Shown: positions 62,561-64,000 of the stretch, piece after piece
Numbering within the stretch: the first letter of the stretch is position 1
Layout of the letters: every line of letters starts with the position of its first letter
Source: Micrasema longulum
Taxonomy: Eukaryota; Arthropoda; Insecta; Trichoptera; Brachycentridae
Reading direction: 5' to 3'
Assembly (NCBI GenBank): GCA_022494885.1
Contig: JAGVSM010001275.1
Span: 1-64,000 of the forward strand
Length of the DNA stretch: 64,000 nt
Notes under the pieces: generated by a model
Database searches by the model: none
What the model was told of the DNA's origin: nothing
What the model saw: the letters and a program-made list of their open reading frames with translations, nothing else
Made by a program: the position numbers and the translations under genes

Positions 62561-63795
62561 TGGGCAATTATCATGGATTTTTGTTGGCCAATAAATTAAT
62601 CTAAAAAATCACAAGCCGATCGGTACTATTCTCATTAAAATCTGTTAAGAACTAAGGGAGATATAAAGGATAAAATTCTAGTGATTTGAATGGTGCCGAA
62701 AACAAAAAATTCGTGACGTCCTCAAGTATGACGTCTTCGGATGTTTTGTGACGTCGTTGGATTGTTTGTCATCAATGTCTATGGATTTTATAGAGAATTG
62801 TAGATAGCTTCCTTTTTCTATGTGTCGTTTGTTTACATTTACGGCGTCCTGTCACTTATCAAACGCTACGAGTTGTGATTTATAATTTTCATGATAAGTT
62901 GATAATTCAATTTATCATTATCATAATAAATTAATATTTAGAAGAGGTTGAAAACCATAAAATAAGAAAAGAAATTCGAGATGAAAGATGTAATCCGTTT
63001 TCACTTTCATCTGTCAGTGCCTGGAACTGGAGTGTGGAGTGGGTAAGGGGGGTCTTAAGATAATATGCATAGACAACTCTCCTTATATTTCTATCTGTGG
63101 CCTGTGGAATAACCAACATTAAAATGAATGCATTACTCGTGAACTTATGTGACAAAATTTATTACCAACTTACGAAACGATCATTTTCGAAAATGGTGAA
63201 TGAAAATATTAGTTATAAACACTAGGAGAATCTTTAAAACATATTTTATTTGTAGAGTAGATAAAATCGGATATTCCTCCCGAGTGTTAATACCTTATTG
63301 TATTTAAGTATTTTTAAGGCTGTTTTGTTCAGTTTCCAGACATAATTATCCATTCTTGTATCCAAAATTATTTTAAGCAAAGACGCTGAATCACAGCATC
63401 CTCGAATCTCGTCGTCAAATTTTTCTCGGGAAATATTTCTATAAGCTGATTTCTGGAAGTATTTATGATCCAAATATACTGAAAGAGATCAGTTTGTATG
63501 TTCGCAATAATTATACTAGAGCGAGAATCTCATGCACTGTTTTACACACCCAGAAGCACGCACACTAATGCAAGTCAGAATTCACCCATTATTAATTCTA
63601 CTTCTGAACACGACTTTTGCGGATAATACGAATCTATTTTTCTGTACATTTCGGCAGTTTAGCAGCTATCTGCTATTTATTCATTCTTCTAACTTACATT
63701 TACAGTCTGCATCACGTAATGGGTTCAACAGCCCGTAAAGTAAAGCAGACTACAATTTGTCTAATAAATAAATATAAGGAAAACAGATCTGTGAA
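62561..63795. other. No gene recognised
   Basis: AT-rich with gtgacgtc-type motifs at 62710-62760. A minus-strand frame (63473-63246: DHKYFQKSAYRNISREKFDD, LKIILDTRMDNYVWKL) is unassigned. No further TIL exon seen. Confidence 0.35.
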
Positions 63796-63799
63796 GACA

Positions 63800-64000
63800 A
63801 AGTTCGTTGGCCAATCTGTAGTAGAAACCGCGGCGGAGACAAGTTAGTTGGCCAATATATGGTATAAACCGCGGCGGAGACAAATTAAATGGCCAATCTG
63901 TAGTAGAAACCGCGGCGGAGACAAGTTAGTTGGCCAATATATGGTATAAACCGCGGCGGAGACAAATTAAATGGCCAATCTGTAGTAGAAACCGCGGCGG
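63800..64000 (+). repeat. 41-bp tandem repeat with 82-bp higher-order unit, entering right edge
   Basis: Alternating 41-bp forms: ttagttggccaatatatggt and ttaaatggccaatctgtagt, each followed by a(t/g)aaaccgcggcggagacaa. A-B-A-B order to the window end. The shared ccgcggcgg block is CpG-rich with a SacII-type palindrome. Confidence 0.93.

Noticed and set aside
63800..64000. CRISPR-like array at the right edge
   Set aside because: The whole 41-bp unit repeats in two alternating forms, with no unique spacers, in a eukaryotic context.

Overview
The window looks like AT-rich, intron-rich nuclear DNA from an insect. The evidence is spliced genes with GT-AG introns, an arthropod-type CLIP-domain serine protease, a multi-TIL protease inhibitor and a dense load of non-LTR retrotransposons. 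Retroelement families with (TTG)n, (TAC)n and (ATG)n tails suggest Lepidoptera, but the sequence alone does not settle the order. No operons, CRISPR arrays, rRNA genes or credible tRNA genes are present.

Only two host genes are well supported, and both run off the window. On the minus strand (start 11924, reading toward coordinate 1), six exons encode the N-terminal 263 residues of a secreted CLIP-domain serine protease of the Snake/Hayan-like CLIPC type: signal peptide, six-Cys CLIP domain, a zymogen cleavage site after Leu (PLIVGG), and the catalytic His and Asp. The catalytic-Ser exon lies beyond the left edge. On the plus strand (start 42090), five exons encode a secreted protein with a Thr/Pro-rich mucin-like region (eleven 18-residue repeats) followed by four trypsin-inhibitor-like (TIL) cysteine domains; the gene continues past the right edge. 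The two genes are divergent, about 30 kb apart: a haemolymph-type protease and a protease inhibitor as neighbours. All introns joining the mucin and TIL exons are phase 1.

Nearly everything else is transposon debris, much of it nested. Non-LTR families given working names here are: A ((TTG)n tail, CGKTMYDRC motif), B (relative of A with CGKSMYDRVTNDEIR), C (Jockey-like, WSPFYV...RNHIESVQ), D (RQQNKILKL), E (AARLWNNLP...FKSRLK), F (GRRESEKLM, with a TG-microsatellite 3' UTR), N (YCSSILFLSN), several RTE-like families and a CR1/L2-like family. Penelope-like fragments with a GIY-YIG domain also occur. DNA transposons recognised by their ends are a 2.5-kb piggyBac deletion derivative (45230-47754), a hAT-type MITE with a perfect 8-bp duplication (14279-15076) and a P-element-like MITE keeping a THAP-like exon (34393-35395). 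A candidate solo LTR (53584-54828) and three tRNA-derived SINE families are also present.

Tandem repeats include a 31-bp array with a 217-bp higher-order period (2513-3535), an AAATA-rich block (17520-18450), a TTATTAAAATAACCTG-type array split by piggyBac (44530-48065), the 54-bp coding repeat of the mucin exon, and a 41/82-bp CpG-rich array entering the right edge (63800-64000). A dispersed unit of about 370-400 bp with a palindromic AAGTGGCCACTT core recurs throughout as head-to-tail and inverted partial dimers and does not match a class I recognise.
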